The notes beneath the pieces are model-generated. The model was not told where the DNA came from. It searched no databases and saw only the letters and a list, made by a program, of their open reading frames with translations. DNA of 64,000 nucleotides, taken from NCBI RefSeq assembly GCF_014748335.1, contig NZ_JAAVIY010000002.1, forward strand, positions 98,840-162,839. The letters are read 5' to 3'. The position numbers were made by a program, and so were the translations under genes. This stretch comes from Flavobacterium selenitireducens. GTDB taxonomy: Bacteria > Bacteroidota > Bacteroidia > Flavobacteriales > Flavobacteriaceae. Below are positions 34,396 through 44,554 of the stretch, piece by piece; within the stretch, counting starts at the first letter, position 1, and every line of letters starts with the position of its first letter.

Positions 34396-36594
34396 ATGAA
34401 AAAAATTCTTACTCTTTTTGTCTGTTTTTTGACGATTAGCATGTTGGGACAGCAAAAAATTGCCGAAAGGGTTGCTGAGCTAAAAGATGCTAAAACGAAT
34501 TTCAGGCAATTTTCCGTTTTGGATGCTTCTTCGGAAATACCCGCGGGTGAAATCGCGCAGGTTGTCGAAAAGGCGAGTTTTGCCAGATTGAGAACAGCCG
34601 ATGTAAATGCGATTGCCAATTCAAAGCCGGACGCTATCGAAGTTGCCGTTCCTTATCTAGGCAACCAACTTATCGTCGAGCTTTTCAAAGTAGACCTTTT
34701 CAACGAATCGTTTCATATCGATACGGATAAACAGAAGAATATCGCATACGAGAAAGGCGCTTATTACCGCGGTATCGTTAAAGGAGACAACGGGTCACTC
34801 GTGTCGATGAACTTTTTCAACGGAGAAATGAGCGGTGTGATTTCGGGTGATGACATCGGGAACGTCGTTGTCGGAAGATTGCAAAAAGCGGGCAACGTCG
34901 AAAATTATATCATCTATAGCGATGCCGACCTGAAAATCAACAATCCGTTTAGCTGCGGCATGAAAGAAGACGGGACCAGCGAGATCAAGCCCAATGAAGA
35001 CGGAAGTACCGATCGCGCGGTGTTGAGTACGCGTTGTGTTTCGGTTTACTTTGAGATCGACAATGTCATATATGTCCAGAACAACAGCAATACCACGACT
35101 GTCGGCAATTGGATGACCGGCGTTTTTAACAACGTGGCCACTCTTTACAGCAACGCCAACATAAGTGTCGGGTTGAAAAGTACTTTCATCTGGACGACGC
35201 CTGATCCTTATTCTGGGGAATCCTCGGGAGACTATCTGAACCAGTTCAACGAATTGCGACCTGTTTTCGATGGTGACATTGGAATGCTTGTAGGAATCGA
35301 CGCCGGAGGATTGGGTGGTGTTGCCGCGACTATCGATGGTTTGTGTTCGTCTAGCAACTACAGTTATTCGGACGTAGATTTGAGTTATTCTTCGGTTCCG
35401 ACCTATTCCTGGACGGTAATGGTCGTAACCCACGAAATGGGCCACCTGCTAGGATCGCCTCACACCCATGCTTGTGCGTGGAATGGGAACAACACGCCGA
35501 TTGACAACTGCGCCCCGTCTGCTTTGGGTGGAGGAGAAGGGAGCAACTGTATGAGTTCGCCTCCTATTATTCCGTCGTCTGCGGTAAGGGGAACCATCAT
35601 GAGTTATTGCCATCTTGTTCCGGGAGTCGGAATCAGTTTCAACAACGGGTTCGGGCCACAACCCGCCCAGCGCATCCTGCAAAACGTCAATTCGTCTTCT
35701 TGCCTGAGCACGGACTGCGTCAATACCTGTATCAACCTTATTGCGGAAATTCAGGCAGAAAACGTAACCACGAACGCGGCCACTATAACATGGGATGAAA
35801 CGGGCTCGGCAAGCGCCTGGCAGATTCTCGTCAACTTATTCCCGTCGACTATCGGATTTTACCAAAACGCGCAAAACCCGACTTACAACGCAGCCAACCT
35901 ACAACCTAACACGTTCTACAAAGCCAGGATCCGTCCAGCTTGCCAAACCGGCGTGATATCTTCGGTTCGTCAAGCGATTTTCGCAACGGCGGCAGATTGG
36001 TGTAGTGGTGTTACCATTACCGACACGGGAGGCGCTAACGGAGATTATACGAACGAAGAAAGCTACGTTCGCGTTTTGATCCCGACGCAACCTAACAAGC
36101 GAATCGAACTTGCCTTGACGCAGTTTGACCTAGAAACCGATTTCGATTTCCTTTATATCTACGACGGAGCTTCGACTTCGGCGACTGATTTGTCAGGAGG
36201 CGGACTTACCGGGGCTAACCTGGAAGCGCCATTCCCAACGTACACGTCTTCGTCTCCTGATGGAGCGTTGACCATCCGCTTTTTCTCTGATCAGGGAGTT
36301 ACCGAGGGCGGGTATGCAGCGACGATCAGTTGTGAAGGTATGTTGGGTGTGAACAACAATCAGAATATCGATTTTACGTACTATCCGAACCCTGCCAAAG
36401 ACGCTGTCAACATCGTTTCGAAAACTGAGATCACAAGCATTGAAGTTTACAATGTGACGGGACAGTTGCTGTACGCGACAAAAGCGAATACGCTTGAGAC
36501 TAAAGTTGACATTTCGGCTTACTCCACCGGGACGTATTTCTTTAAACTGAAGTTTGGCGAATACGCTGCTAACTTCAAGATCATGAAATTCTAA
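34396..36594 (+). CDS. Secreted metzincin-type metalloprotease with Fn3, CUB and T9SS sorting domains
   Basis: This 732-residue secreted protease has a signal peptide (1-18) and propeptide (to about 210). The metalloprotease domain carries the zinc site HEMGHLLGSPH (near 346-356), HExxHxxGxxH, as in reprolysin-like enzymes. A fibronectin III-like domain (about 450-535), a CUB-like beta-sandwich (about 540-650) and a type A T9SS C-terminal domain follow, starting near TYYPNPAKD and ending FKIMKF. It should be exported by the Por/T9SS pathway and attached or released at the surface. A possible -7 box TACATTTG lies at 34360-34367. Confidence 0.92.
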   Translation: MKKILTLFVCFLTISMLGQQKIAERVAELKDAKTNFRQFSVLDASSEIPAGEIAQVVEKASFARLRTADVNAIANSKPDAIEVAVPYLGNQLIVELFKVDLFNESFHIDTDKQKNIAYEKGAYYRGIVKGDNGSLVSMNFFNGEMSGVISGDDIGNVVVGRLQKAGNVENYIIYSDADLKINNPFSCGMKEDGTSEIKPNEDGSTDRAVLSTRCVSVYFEIDNVIYVQNNSNTTTVGNWMTGVFNNVATLYSNANISVGLKSTFIWTTPDPYSGESSGDYLNQFNELRPVFDGDIGMLVGIDAGGLGGVAATIDGLCSSSNYSYSDVDLSYSSVPTYSWTVMVVTHEMGHLLGSPHTHACAWNGNNTPIDNCAPSALGGGEGSNCMSSPPIIPSSAVRGTIMSYCHLVPGVGISFNNGFGPQPAQRILQNVNSSSCLSTDCVNTCINLIAEIQAENVTTNAATITWDETGSASAWQILVNLFPSTIGFYQNAQNPTYNAANLQPNTFYKARIRPACQTGVISSVRQAIFATAADWCSGVTITDTGGANGDYTNEESYVRVLIPTQPNKRIELALTQFDLETDFDFLYIYDGASTSATDLSGGGLTGANLEAPFPTYTSSSPDGALTIRFFSDQGVTEGGYAATISCEGMLGVNNNQNIDFTYYPNPAKDAVNIVSKTEITSIEVYNVTGQLLYATKANTLETKVDISAYSTGTYFFKLKFGEYAANFKIMKF

Positions 36595-36611
36595 GTTACA
36601 CTGGATATTTA

Positions 36612-36645
36612 AAAAGCCCTTTCGGAAACGGAAGGGCTTTTTTTG
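36612..36645 (+). terminator. Terminator after the metalloprotease gene
   Basis: AAGCCCTTTC pairs with GGAAGGGCTT, one mismatch, followed by seven T. It starts 18 bases after the stop. Confidence 0.85.
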
Positions 36646-36676
36646 TTGGTTTTATTTTGGTTTCAGTCTAGACCCT

Positions 36677-36749
36677 AGACCTTAGAGGTTTTGAACCCGA
36701 GGCGTAGCCGAACTGTATGGAGCGAAGCGCAATAAAACCTTTAAGGTCT
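36677..36749. repeat. Palindromic repeat, AACCTTTGAGGTTT family
   Basis: Sixteen-base arms (36677-36692, 36734-36749) are complementary with one mismatch. The 41-base loop contains CCCGAGGCGTAGCCGAACTG and GCGAAGCGC. Confidence 0.8.
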
Positions 36750-36790
36750 GTAAAAGCATAGGATCGGTTTTTACATCGAAAGGTCAAAAA

Positions 36791-39700
36791 TCAACCTAAA
36801 GAAACGATGCGCTGCATCAAATCCAATGCCTTGCTCACCGACCTTACATCTTCAAAAGTGAGTAGCAGTTTCAATCCGCTTGTGGTCTGTTTTTCCTTGA
36901 TGCGCGCAATATTTGGATTTTTCTGTATGAATTGGATCACGCTGTCGAATTGTTTCGTCTGGAAGAAATCCGAATGATGGTCCGAAATGAAATAACCGAT
37001 CATCTTGCCTTGTTTCATCACCAGTTTTTCAATTCCGATCTTGGCCGCAATCCACTTGATACGCAAACTGTTCAAAAGCGACTGCGCCTGCTTCGGCAAA
37101 GGCCCGAATCGATCGACAAGACGTTTTTCGTAAAGGAACAGCGCCTCTTCGTCCTTTATGAGGCTCAATTCGTTATAGAGGTTCAGGCGTTCCGAGACCG
37201 TATTGATGTATTCGTCCGGAAACAGCAGTTCAAAATCAGAATCGATTTGGATTTCCTTGACATATTCCTTCTCTTTTTCGCCTTCGATCTCGCGGTACAA
37301 ATCCTTGAATTCGTTTTCTTTCAGCTCTTCGATCGCCTCGCTCATGATCTTTTGGTAGGTTTCAAAGCCGATATCGTTGATGAATCCGCTTTGTTCGGCT
37401 CCAAGCAAATCGCCGGCACCGCGAATTTCGAGATCTTTCATCGCAATGTTGAAGCCGCTTCCCAAATCAGAAAATTGGGCAAGGGCGTGAATTCGTTTTC
37501 TCGCGTCTTCGGTCATGGCCGAAAACGGAGGTGTGATGAAGTAACAGAACGCTTTTTTGTTGCTGCGTCCGACACGACCGCGCATCTGGTGCAAATCTGA
37601 CAACCCGAAATTATTGGCGTTATTGATGAAAATCGTATTGGCGTTCGGCACGTCGAGCCCGCTTTCGATGATGGTCGTGGCCACCAGGACATCGAATTCC
37701 CCGTTCATGAACGACAGCATCAGTTCTTCGAGTTTTTTGCCGTCCATTTGACCGTGTCCGACGCCTATCCTCGCATTCGGGACAAGGCGCTGCAACATCC
37801 CGGCGACTTCGCGAATATTCTCGATTCGGTTGTGGATAAAGAAAACCTGTCCGTTTCTCTGGATTTCGTACGACACCGCATCGCGAATCGTCTCCTCGTT
37901 GAATCCGACGATGTGCGTTTCTATCGGATAGCGGTTCGGCGGAGGTGTCGTAATCACCGACAAATCGCGAGCGGCCATCAACGAGAATTGCAATGTCCGT
38001 GGAATAGGCGTGGCCGTCAAAGTCAATGTGTCGATATTGGCGCCCAACGTTTTTAGTTTGTCCTTGACGTTCACACCGAATTTTTGCTCTTCGTCCACAA
38101 TCAATAATCCCAAATCCTTGAATTTGACGTTTTTGCTCACCAATTGATGAGTGCCGATGACGATGTCGAGTTTTCCGTCGGCGAGTTGGGAGAGCGTTTC
38201 CGATTTTTGTTTGGCCGTCCGGAAACGGTTCAGATAGCCAACCGAAACCGGCATTTCTTTCAAGCGTTCCGAAAACGTGCGGTAATGCTGATATGCCAAA
38301 ATCGTCGTCGGCACCAGAATAGCGACTTGCTTTCCATTGTCGATCGCCTTGAACGCCGCGCGAATGGCTACTTCGGTCTTCCCGAATCCGACATCGCCGC
38401 AAATCAAACGGTCCATCGGACGGTCACTTTCCATATCTGCCTTGACGTCTTGCGTCGCCTTGGTTTGATCGGGCGTGTCCTCGTAAATGAACGAAGATTC
38501 GAGCTCGAGCTGCAGGTAACTGTCCGGACCGAATTGGAATCCCTTTTCCAAACGTCGCTTGGCGTAGACCTGGATCAGGTTGAAAGCAATGTGCTTGACA
38601 CGCGCCTTGGTTTTATTTTTCAGGGTTTTCCACGCAGCCGATCCGAGTTTGTAAATCTTCGGAGGCGCACCGTCTTTCCCGTTGTATTTCGAAATTTTAT
38701 GAAGTGAGTGGATACTTACATAAACGATGTCGTTGTCGGCATACACCAATTTTATCGCTTCCTGGGTCTTGCCTTCGACCTGGATTTTTTGCAACCCGCC
38801 GAATTTCCCGATGCCGTGGTCGATATGCGTCACATAATCGCCAACAGACAACGTGTTGAGTTCCTTAAGCGTGATCGTTTGCTTTTTGGAATATCCGTTT
38901 TTGATGCTGAATTTGTGGTAGCGCTCGAAAATCTGGTGATCGGTATAACAGGCGACCTGCAACTCTTCATCGATGAACCCTTGGTAAAGCGGCGTGACAA
39001 TGGTTTCATATTGCTTCCGGACGTCCTCGTGGTTGGCTTCATCCAACGATTCGAAAATGTCGTGGAAGCGTTTGGCCTGGGCGTCATTAGAGGAAAAAAG
39101 GTAATTGCGAATTCCGTTCGAATGGTTGTCACCGAGATTGTTCAGAAGCAAATCGAACTGTTTGTTGAATGCCGGTTGCGGCTTAGTGTGGAACTCAAAG
39201 GTGTGATGAGGCTCGAACATGCTGTCGTTCCCGATTTCGATAACGGAAAACAACTCCGCCCGTTTCTTGAACGCCGCCGAGTTGACGAACAATTGTTCGG
39301 GTTCTACGTGTTTGATCGTCGAATCGAGTTTTTGGAACGTGTCCTCGGCCGTCTGGAAAATCCTGTCGAGTTTGGACAGCACGATTTCCGAATCCTGGAC
39401 GAGCATTATCGTTTTGTCGTTGATGTAGTCGAGAAAACTCTCGCGGCTTTCGGCAAAAAACTTATTTTCTACGTTCGGGATAATCGTGATCTTTTTCTTT
39501 TTTTCGATCGAAAGCTGCGTCTCCACGTCAAAGCTCCGGATCGATTCCACTTCATTGCCAAAAAACTCAATGCGGTAGGGATTGTCGTTCGAAAACGAAA
39601 ATACGTCGATGATGCCGCCACGAACCGAAAACTCTCCGGGTTCGGTGATGAAGTCCACGCGACGAAATTCATATTCGTGCAAAACTTCGTTGATGAAGTC

Positions 39701-40159
39701 GATCGAAATCTTATCGCCAACCGCGACTTTAAGCGTGTGTTTGTCCAATTGCTGCCGTGTCACAACCTTTTCAGACAACGCCTCGGCATAACTCACGATG
39801 AGTGCCAGACGCTTTCGCGAATTGATGCGGTTGAGCACTTCTGCGCGGAGCAGGACGTTGGCATTGTCCGTGTCTTCAATTTGGTACGGGCGACGGTAAG
39901 AGCCGGGATAAAACAAAACATCTTCCTCTCCCACCAATTGCTCGAGGTCGTTGAGGTAATAAGCGGCTTCTTCCTTGTCGGACAACACGACCAAAAACGG
40001 TAATTCCGACTGCTTGAACAGCGAACGGACCACGAATGAAAATGACGATCCGACCAATCCTCGCAGTTGCAGCTTTTGCCCCTTTGTTTCGAGGTTCTGC
40101 GCGATGCGGGTAAGTTTTGGCGAAGAATCGTATTTGTTGAGTAACGCCGACTTGCTCAA
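36791..40159 (-). CDS. mfd: Transcription-repair coupling factor
   Basis: This 1122-residue ATP-dependent translocase removes stalled RNA polymerase and recruits UvrA. The order is UvrB-like N-terminal module, RNA polymerase interaction domain near LSVGDYVTHIDHGIGKFGGL, helicase core with Walker A GDVGFGKTEVA and DEEQ in VDEEQKFGV, TRG region with DVLVATTIIESGLDVP and QMRGRVGR, and C-terminal TRCF domain. Length fits the family. It lies four bases downstream of a lipoprotein gene on the same strand. Confidence 0.96.
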   Translation of the reverse strand: MSKSALLNKYDSSPKLTRIAQNLETKGQKLQLRGLVGSSFSFVVRSLFKQSELPFLVVLSDKEEAAYYLNDLEQLVGEEDVLFYPGSYRRPYQIEDTDNANVLLRAEVLNRINSRKRLALIVSYAEALSEKVVTRQQLDKHTLKVAVGDKISIDFINEVLHEYEFRRVDFITEPGEFSVRGGIIDVFSFSNDNPYRIEFFGNEVESIRSFDVETQLSIEKKKKITIIPNVENKFFAESRESFLDYINDKTIMLVQDSEIVLSKLDRIFQTAEDTFQKLDSTIKHVEPEQLFVNSAAFKKRAELFSVIEIGNDSMFEPHHTFEFHTKPQPAFNKQFDLLLNNLGDNHSNGIRNYLFSSNDAQAKRFHDIFESLDEANHEDVRKQYETIVTPLYQGFIDEELQVACYTDHQIFERYHKFSIKNGYSKKQTITLKELNTLSVGDYVTHIDHGIGKFGGLQKIQVEGKTQEAIKLVYADNDIVYVSIHSLHKISKYNGKDGAPPKIYKLGSAAWKTLKNKTKARVKHIAFNLIQVYAKRRLEKGFQFGPDSYLQLELESSFIYEDTPDQTKATQDVKADMESDRPMDRLICGDVGFGKTEVAIRAAFKAIDNGKQVAILVPTTILAYQHYRTFSERLKEMPVSVGYLNRFRTAKQKSETLSQLADGKLDIVIGTHQLVSKNVKFKDLGLLIVDEEQKFGVNVKDKLKTLGANIDTLTLTATPIPRTLQFSLMAARDLSVITTPPPNRYPIETHIVGFNEETIRDAVSYEIQRNGQVFFIHNRIENIREVAGMLQRLVPNARIGVGHGQMDGKKLEELMLSFMNGEFDVLVATTIIESGLDVPNANTIFINNANNFGLSDLHQMRGRVGRSNKKAFCYFITPPFSAMTEDARKRIHALAQFSDLGSGFNIAMKDLEIRGAGDLLGAEQSGFINDIGFETYQKIMSEAIEELKENEFKDLYREIEGEKEKEYVKEIQIDSDFELLFPDEYINTVSERLNLYNELSLIKDEEALFLYEKRLVDRFGPLPKQAQSLLNSLRIKWIAAKIGIEKLVMKQGKMIGYFISDHHSDFFQTKQFDSVIQFIQKNPNIARIKEKQTTSGLKLLLTFEDVRSVSKALDLMQRIVSLG

Positions 40160-40163
40160 TTGC

Positions 40164-40838
40164 TTATTTTATTTTTTTGTCCCTGCCGAAGAGACCGGAG
40201 CCCGGTTTCGGCAAAGTCGGTTTAGGTTGCTGTTGTTGGCCGCCGGAGGTGACGTCTTCCGGGTTGAAGCCTTTGTTGGGGATTGCGCGTGCGGTGTCGA
40301 GCATCCGGATCATATCGCCTTCGCCTTGCTCTTTCGGAATTGCCGATTTGCGGTCGATTTCGTCAAGTTGCGTCTGCAAGCCTTGTAATTCTACATTGAT
40401 GTCGTTTACCAATGCGATCACTTTTTCGGCCGGAATCTGGTCGAGGTGAATGAACAGGTTTATCGAATTGATCTTTGTCGTTAAAACTGCAATTCTGGCC
40501 TTGACCTGAGGTTTGTTGTAATTTGACGGAATATTGTTCGGAAGTTCGAGTACGCGATCGGACAAGATTTTTGCTTTTTTCTGGAAAGCCGAAATGCTGC
40601 TTTGCGGCTTTTGCGACATTTCGCGTAAAAGGTTGCGCCATGCGGGCCAGGTTGCGATGAGTTTCTCGGACGATGAATTCGACGGATTGGCATTGAAACG
40701 CCAGCTTTCGCTGATACTTTCGAACACTTTTTCCTTTTTCTTCTGGTCCTTTACTTGTTCAGCCGCGCGCTTGTCTTCGTCAGTACACGAAATCAGCAGG
40801 AATCCGATAAGAAAAACGCTTAAAAGACACTTGGCCAT
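40164..40838 (-). CDS. Lipoprotein of unknown function upstream of mfd
   Basis: This 224-residue protein has a signal peptide and lipobox ending LLISC; the ATG at 40838 was chosen for that. The mature part is mostly helical with coiled-coil tendency (Lys/Glu/Gln-rich near 20-45 and a long helix in the middle) and ends in a Gln/Pro-rich tail GGQQQQPKPTLPKPGSG. No family is recognised. It is probably co-transcribed with mfd, four bases downstream. Confidence 0.78.
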   Translation of the reverse strand: MAKCLLSVFLIGFLLISCTDEDKRAAEQVKDQKKKEKVFESISESWRFNANPSNSSSEKLIATWPAWRNLLREMSQKPQSSISAFQKKAKILSDRVLELPNNIPSNYNKPQVKARIAVLTTKINSINLFIHLDQIPAEKVIALVNDINVELQGLQTQLDEIDRKSAIPKEQGEGDMIRMLDTARAIPNKGFNPEDVTSGGQQQQPKPTLPKPGSGLFGRDKKIK

Positions 40839-40964
40839 AGAGCAAAAATTAGGAGTACAAATGTAATGAGCAACAGCCAATTCGGCACAACCAATTAGGA
40901 ATTATTAACGAATCGGTAACCGAACGCATCCAAAACGTATATTTGTGCAAAATACAACACAACT

Positions 40965-41915
40965 ATGCCCAAAATTTTGATAATCGGCGCTTGCGGACAA
41001 ATTGGCACCGAACTTACGCACAAGCTTCGCGAAAAGTACGGAGTCGACAACGTCGTCGCTTCGGACATCAGGAAACTCAATAACGATGTCGTCAACGACG
41101 GGATTTTCGAAGTGATCAATGCCTTGGATTTTAATCAGATCGAAAGTATTGTTGAAAAATACCATATAGAAGAAGTGTATCTCATGGCAGCGTTATTGTC
41201 GGCAACGGCAGAGAAAAACCCTGCGTTTGCCTGGGATCTCAATATGAACTCGCTTTTCCATGTCCTCAACCTTGCAAAATCAGGCAAAATCAAAAAGATT
41301 TTCTGGCCGTCGAGCATCGCGGTTTTCGGTCCGACGACACCAAAAAACAATACGCCTCAATACACCGTTATGGAGCCGTCTACGGTTTATGGGATTTCAA
41401 AACAATGCGGTGAGCGTTGGTGCGAATATTACCATAATATTTATGGCGTCGATGTGAGAAGCATCCGCTATCCGGGCTTGATTTCGTGGTCTACTCCCGC
41501 AGGTGGCGGAACGACTGATTACGCAGTTGATATTTACCACAAGGCCTTGACCGATGGCAATTACGAATGCTTCCTAAGAGAAGATACGCGCATGCCGATG
41601 ATGTACATGGACGACGCGATCCGGGCGACGATCGGCATAATGGAAGCTCCGGCTGAACAAATAAAGATCCATTCGTCTTACAATCTTTCTGCCATCGATT
41701 TTACGCCTGCCGAAATCGCGACCGAGATCAAAAAGCATTTGCCTGATTTCGAAATTACCTACAATCCTGATTTCCGCCAAAAAATCGCCGACAGTTGGCC
41801 ATCAAGCATTGACGATTCATCGGCTCGTAAAGATTGGGGCTGGAAGCATGAATTCGATATGGGCAACATGACGGCGGATATGCTGTTGCATTTGAAGGAA
41901 ACGTACGGAAAATAG
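40965..41915 (+). CDS. tdh: L-threonine 3-dehydrogenase, SDR type
   Basis: This 316-residue NAD-dependent enzyme oxidises L-threonine to 2-amino-3-ketobutyrate. It is of the epimerase-like SDR type characterised in Flavobacterium and Cytophaga, not the zinc alcohol dehydrogenase type of E. coli. The Rossmann motif is GACGQIGTEL (8-17). SS-IAVFGP and YGISKQCGE give the catalytic Ser and Tyr-x3-Lys. RYPGLISW is the family substrate region. A -7 box TATATTTG lies at 40938-40945. The gene stands alone, followed by a hairpin. Confidence 0.92.
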   Translation: MPKILIIGACGQIGTELTHKLREKYGVDNVVASDIRKLNNDVVNDGIFEVINALDFNQIESIVEKYHIEEVYLMAALLSATAEKNPAFAWDLNMNSLFHVLNLAKSGKIKKIFWPSSIAVFGPTTPKNNTPQYTVMEPSTVYGISKQCGERWCEYYHNIYGVDVRSIRYPGLISWSTPAGGGTTDYAVDIYHKALTDGNYECFLREDTRMPMMYMDDAIRATIGIMEAPAEQIKIHSSYNLSAIDFTPAEIATEIKKHLPDFEITYNPDFRQKIADSWPSSIDDSSARKDWGWKHEFDMGNMTADMLLHLKETYGK

Positions 41916-42411
41916 TTATTCTGTTTACTCGTTGATCGATAAAGCTTAAAAGATCATTGCTACAACCGTTAAGGGCATTTAGTTCATTACATACTCTTAA
42001 TGAACTAAATGCGCTTCGGTTTAAATTTTACAGTCGTATGTAATGCGATAATTTATTTTCGGATGGTAAAAAAGCCGCCACCACCCACCCATAAAAATAT
42101 CAAAATCGGACATTCGCCAAGTACGTAAAAACTGTACAAAATCTTAAAATACGTTGCTCGAATCCACACCCGCTAAAGTCAACCTGTACCGGTAAACAAA
42201 ATGCCCCATCAGCATCGATAATGTCATAAAATGTACACTCTGCCATCGGATCCTCTCGCCAATGCGGACATACTTCGGCAATCAAATAGAATCCAATAGC
42301 ACGGTTCCACCATCGTAAACCCGTTTCCCGACGACACAGTATCGCGCTCTCGCTTAGGAAGGCATCTATCGCTTTTTTGAATGATTTTCAAACTTCTCCA
42401 GAAACCGTCAA
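41916..42411. other. Intergenic region with hairpin and decayed reading frame
   Basis: This is about 500 bases without a supported gene. It holds the perfect hairpin at 41975-42012. On the minus strand a frame from about 42386 to 42100 is open for some 95 codons but has no ATG. It encodes Cys- and aromatic-rich residues such as GLRWWNRAIGFYLIAEV and CTFYDIIDADGAF. It could be a gene remnant; I could not recognise it. Confidence 0.45.
41975..42012. repeat. Perfect 15-base hairpin after tdh
   Basis: Arms GCATTTAGTTCATTA and TAATGAACTAAATGC with eight-base loop. No T run follows directly, so a terminator role is uncertain. Confidence 0.8.
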
Positions 42412-42897
42412 CTATTTTTTCGACTTGACGTTTTGGAGATAAGCATCTTCGATTTTCTGCTTGGCCGCAACAACTTCCTCCAAATTATCATTAGGAACCG
42501 TCATCGACAACACGTAATGCGCGATTTTCCACTTCCCGTCTTCCTTGCGTAAAACGCCCGAGCCGCGACACAACTTCATTTGCGTGTCAAGCAATTCGTC
42601 GAACCACGCAAATTTGCCATCCGCGCTGATAAAGATATTGCGCTCCACCGCTTTAAAGTTCCACGTCGTACCCTTGTCGAAATATGGTTTCGCCCACGCT
42701 TTGAAGGCATCCACCTTCCAGTTTTCGGCGGCATCGGTCCCGATATAGACCGCATCTTTGGTAAATGCTCCAAAATAAGCGTCAAATTTGACATCGGCGG
42801 CAGCCTTGTGCCAGTCGTTGAGCAGTTTCTCGATTTCAGGTTTTTGGGCTTTGGCCGAGAAAACAAGAGAAAGCAGCAAAATGGAAATGTATTTCAT
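42412..42897 (-). CDS. Secreted SnoaL/NTF2-like protein (DUF4440 type)
   Basis: This 161-residue protein has a signal peptide (1-18); the ATG at 42897 was chosen. The cone-shaped NTF2-like fold is suggested by WHKAAADVKFDAYFGAFTKDAVYIGTDA near the start and the strands RNIFISADGKFAWFDELL and DGKWKIAHYVLS, typical of DUF4440/SnoaL-like proteins. These are often enzymes or ligand-binding proteins of unknown substrate. It follows amtB on the same strand behind a terminator. Confidence 0.85.
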   Translation of the reverse strand: MKYISILLLSLVFSAKAQKPEIEKLLNDWHKAAADVKFDAYFGAFTKDAVYIGTDAAENWKVDAFKAWAKPYFDKGTTWNFKAVERNIFISADGKFAWFDELLDTQMKLCRGSGVLRKEDGKWKIAHYVLSMTVPNDNLEEVVAAKQKIEDAYLQNVKSKK

Positions 42898-42921
42898 GAT
42901 CGAAGTTTTGCTAAATGTACA

Positions 42922-42948
42922 AATAAAAAACTCCCGCAAACAGGAGCT
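42922..42948 (-). terminator. Terminator of the ammonium transporter gene
   Basis: On the minus strand CTCCTG pairs with CGGGAG (one G-T), four-base loop, followed by six T. It starts 17 bases after the stop of the gene. Confidence 0.75.
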
Positions 42949-42964
42949 TTATGTTGCTTAACGG

Positions 42965-44386
42965 TTACGATCGCATGAGGTTGAGCAAGCCCAAAGGTTG
43001 ATCAGGTTTAGGAGCGTCTATTGTCTCGTCGTGTTGCGAAAGATCCAGCCCGAGATGTTCGGAATCTTCGGAAACCCGCAACGGAATGAAGAAATTCGTG
43101 ACTTTGAACAACATCCACGAACCAAAAAACGTGAATGCTGAAACCAATACGAGCGCGATCATGTGGTGTGCGAAAACGTTCCATCCGCCGTGCATGAGGC
43201 TTGCGTTTTCCCCTTGAGCGAAAATAGCGGTCAGGATCATGCCCATGATGCCGCCGACGCCGTGGCAGGCAAAGACATCAAGCGTGTCGTCGACTTTTTG
43301 CATGACTTTCGACGTCAGGACCTTATTTGAGACGATGGCGGTGATAAATCCGAAAAAGATACTTTGTGGAATCGTGACTAAGCCCGCGGCCGGCGTGATC
43401 GCGACTAATCCGACAACGGCACCTATGCACGCGCCCAATGCCGAAACTTTACGGCCGTTCAAGCGCTCGAAGAAAATCCAGGTCAGCATGGCTGCCGCCG
43501 AAGCCGAAGTTGTCGTAGCGAAAGCCATGGCCGCCGTAGCGTTTGCGGCAAGAGCCGATCCGGCGTTGAATCCGAACCAACCGAACCAAAGCATTCCTGT
43601 TCCCAATAGCACAAAAGGAATATTGGTCGGGATGTGTTTGGCGTTTTTGCGCTTGCCGAGAATCATCGCCCCGGCCAAAGCCGCGAATCCCGCCGACATG
43701 TGCACCACGGTTCCGCCAGCAAAATCCTTGACGCCAAAATAGGTCGCCAAAATTCCATTAGGATGCCAGACCCAGTGGCAAAGCGGCGTGTAAATGAACA
43801 AGACGAAAAGACAAATAAACAGCAAAAACGAAATAAACCGCACTCTTTCGGCGAACGAACCCGTGATAATGGCCGGCGTTATGATCGCGAATTTCATCTG
43901 AAAAAGAGCAAACAAAATAAAGGGAACGGTCGGCGCCATCACTTTATGTGGCAATACGCCAACGTGATCCAGGAACGCGAATGAAAGTGGATTTCCTATG
44001 AAACTGTAAAATCGTCCGTCGATCGAGATGCCAATCGGATCGCCAAAAGACAAGCTGAATCCCACCACGACCCATAAAAGGCTGACGACGCCAAGGCAGA
44101 TAAAACTTTGCAGCATTGTCGAAATCACGTTTTTTTTGCCGACCATGCCTCCATAAAAAAACGAAAGGCCGGGCGTCATGAACAACACCATGCTCGAGGC
44201 CGCGAGTAGCCAGGCCACATCGGCTCCTACGATTTGATCCGTGCTTGCGAATTGAGCCAGCGTCTGTACATTTTCCCGCGATTCCGGCCAGAATAACCCA
44301 GCCGTGGCCACTGCCGCAATAAGGGAAAAAGAGACAATCCAACGTTTTTCAATTTTTTTAGCTTTATCGTCGATATTATTTACCAT
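42965..44386 (-). CDS. amtB: Ammonium transporter (Amt/Mep/Rh family)
   Basis: This 473-residue inner-membrane channel for ammonium has eleven or more hydrophobic helices. The twin pore histidines are in GGTVVHMSAG and FACHGVGGIMG; the family stretch GAMILGKRKN is present. An extra N-terminal helix (about 15-33) precedes the usual start, and the polar C-terminal tail is short (about 35 residues). No glnK/PII gene is adjacent, unlike in many bacteria. Confidence 0.94.
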   Translation of the reverse strand: MVNNIDDKAKKIEKRWIVSFSLIAAVATAGLFWPESRENVQTLAQFASTDQIVGADVAWLLAASSMVLFMTPGLSFFYGGMVGKKNVISTMLQSFICLGVVSLLWVVVGFSLSFGDPIGISIDGRFYSFIGNPLSFAFLDHVGVLPHKVMAPTVPFILFALFQMKFAIITPAIITGSFAERVRFISFLLFICLFVLFIYTPLCHWVWHPNGILATYFGVKDFAGGTVVHMSAGFAALAGAMILGKRKNAKHIPTNIPFVLLGTGMLWFGWFGFNAGSALAANATAAMAFATTTSASAAAMLTWIFFERLNGRKVSALGACIGAVVGLVAITPAAGLVTIPQSIFFGFITAIVSNKVLTSKVMQKVDDTLDVFACHGVGGIMGMILTAIFAQGENASLMHGGWNVFAHHMIALVLVSAFTFFGSWMLFKVTNFFIPLRVSEDSEHLGLDLSQHDETIDAPKPDQPLGLLNLMRS

Positions 44387-44554
44387 AGCCCCCTATTTTT
44401 AATAGGACTAAGTTATAAAAATTGTCGATATCTACTTAAGCAGGTTAAAAAAATAGAGGGTCGTTTCGATATATTTCTATTTTTTGAATGTTGACCGTCT
44501 AAATTATTTCGGAGACCGACTCCTGTTTGATATGATGGATAGATTTGAAACTCG

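Noticed and set aside
38708..40003. 431-codon plus-strand frame opposite mfd
   Set aside because: Antisense shadow of a strongly conserved gene, with no recognisable domain.
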